From assembly GCF_000058485.1 (NCBI RefSeq), contig NC_008278.1, positions 5,512,962 through 5,576,961 on the forward strand: a stretch of 64,000 nucleotides of DNA, written 5' to 3'. Each line of letters starts with the position of its first letter. Within the stretch, counting starts at the first letter, position 1. Source of the stretch: Frankia alni ACN14a (GTDB taxonomy: Bacteria > Actinomycetota > Actinomycetes > Frankiales > Frankiaceae). The notes under the pieces are model-generated. The model was not told where the DNA came from, did not search any database, and saw only the letters and a program-made list of their open reading frames with translations. The position numbers and the translations under genes are program-made. Shown in pieces: positions 63,100 to 64,000 of the stretch.

Positions 63100-64000
63100 A
63101 TGGCGGCGGTCACCGGAAGCTGGGGAACCTATGTCGTCGAGAAGGACGAGCTGAGCAGAGGCGGCGTCGGCTCGATTCACCGCACGAACGATCCCGACTC
63201 CGTCTTCAAGCGCTACTTCGACCCGGCCAGGGCGCCCGCCCGCACCGATCTCGAAAGGCTGGTCGAGGTGGGCCGCGAAGTCCTGATACGGCAGCGCCGC
63301 AGGCCGGGTGAGACGCCCGAGTCCTCGGTGAACTGGCCGGTCGACATCAGCGTCGACCAGCACGGTGCGGTGACCGGCGTCCTGTTACCGATCATTCCGC
63401 AGGTGCTCTTCCACGAGGAGTTCGGCGGCGTCCGCACGCTCGACTTCCTCGTGATGGCCCGCGCGAAGCCACCGACCGCGAAGGGGCGCATCGTCCTGCT
63501 GCTGCGGATGGCGGAGATCTTCAACTTCGTCAACGCGCGAGGTCTCGTGCACGCGATGTGAACGGCAAGAACCTGGCCTGGGCGGTGCAGCCACAGCCGA
63601 TCATGTACCTGATCGACTGTGACGGCATGGTCCCGCAGCAGCCCGCGCCAAAGGCGGGCGTGCAGGCCATGGGGTGGACGGACCCCCGGGTCGTCGAACG
63701 CCGCATCCCCGCGCACGACCACTACAGCGACTGGTACGCCCTCGCCCTGGCCATGTACCGCGGTCTGCTGCTCACCCCGGGCAAGCTGGACCGGGCGGCG
63801 GACGGGAGCTGGCCGCCGCCGCAGAAGATCCCGAACGGCTTCCCGGCGCGGCTGGCCGACCTTGTTCGCAGGGGACTCGAACCGACCGCTGCCGACCGGC
63901 GACCACCGCCGGACGCATGGGTGCGGGCACTGCGGGAGATCTACCTGCCGAACAACCGTTTCGACGACGCCGCGATCGCGGCTCTGGACGCGATGAGCGC
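63100..64000 (+). pseudogene. Atypical protein kinase of the TerYP type, frameshifted and cut by window edge
   Basis: The frame from ATG 63100 encodes WGTYVVEKDELSRGGVGSIH, an ATP-lysine context DSVFKRYFDPA and NWPVDISVDQHGAVTGVLLP, up to RGLVHAM and a stop at 63559-63561. Shifting by one base at about 63553 restores a continuous kinase: with one added G the text reads HGDVNGKNLAWAV (catalytic loop), then YLIDCDGMVP (DFG equivalent), DHYSDWYALALAMYRGLLLT and LADLVRRGLEPTADRRP to the right edge. The lost base lies inside the catalytic loop itself. It may be a true inactivating mutation or a sequencing error in a GC-rich run. Confidence 0.75.

Noticed and set aside
63870-63900. A tRNA T-arm-like GGTTCGAGTCC on the minus strand
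   Set aside because: The flanking five bases do not pair, no other tRNA arms are present, and the DNA encodes the kinase C-terminal region.
1-64000. Insertion sequences, integrase or prophage genes
   Set aside because: No transposase, integrase or phage structural protein was recognised on either strand, and no terminal inverted repeats flank the STAND gene that I can see.

Overview
The window is a very GC-rich chromosomal segment, coding on both strands, with many GTG starts, strong G+C bias at third codon positions and numerous short in-frame tandem repeats. Gene content (actinobacterial bc1-aa3 respiratory genes, PASTA kinase, PimB-type mannosyltransferase, FadD15, RNase AS, DUF3043) places it in Actinomycetota. 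A Frankia-like filamentous actinomycete is my best guess, but the genus is inference. From about 1.1 kb to 62.4 kb the gene order follows, from memory, the conserved actinobacterial block that runs in Mycobacterium tuberculosis from pknL (Rv2176) to cobS (Rv2208), with lineage-specific insertions.

Layout. 0-1.1 kb: the 5' part of thiG on the minus strand, behind a TPP riboswitch whose 3' end is the ribosome binding site. 1.2-11.5 kb: PknL-type kinase, a DUF5667 membrane protein, aroG, a phosphofructokinase with pyrophosphate-type residues, RNase AS, a degenerate GH5 protein and a PlsC acyltransferase. 12-20 kb: a lipase, a Pro/Ala-rich membrane protein, a LOR/SDH-family protein, then a minus-strand run SRPBCC - ArsA-like ATPase - small-Cys-motif protein - glucokinase, the last three overlapping by 4 nt, and a metallophosphoesterase. 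20-30 kb: fadD15, pimB, a Cys-rich small protein, a NYN nuclease, a DUF4352 membrane protein, HIT and VOC proteins, and a DnaQ exonuclease fused to a UvrC-type GIY-YIG nuclease.

30-46 kb: the respiratory core. ctaE-qcrC-qcrA-qcrB are joined by three 4-nt overlaps, and ctaC-ctaD-ctaF form a second minus-strand operon. Between them lie a hypothetical gene, an SseB protein, a PerR-rubrerythrin-DUF3501 peroxide-stress set with a Fur-type operator candidate, a receiver-domain protein and trpD. A cysteine desulfurase/TusA pair diverges from ctaC. 45.6-51.4 kb: adenosine kinase, ErpA, quinolinate synthase, DUF3043, an aldo/keto reductase and a crotonase.

51.5-54.5 kb is a small accessory patch: a TetR regulator and a deazaflavin-dependent oxidoreductase behind two dyad operators, an N-terminally missing TPR-regulator remnant, and small proteins. 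54.4-62.4 kb carries cobalamin genes (an MBL-CobU fusion, cobT, cobS), interrupted by a 1407-residue STAND ATPase (DUF4062, NB-ARC, 14 WD40 repeats) on the opposite strand. The right edge (62.7-64 kb) enters a TerY-C zinc-ribbon/protein-kinase module of the TerYP signalling type; its kinase frame is broken by an apparent one-base deletion exactly in the catalytic loop. The STAND gene and the TerY-C/kinase module are the most likely parts to hold new biology.
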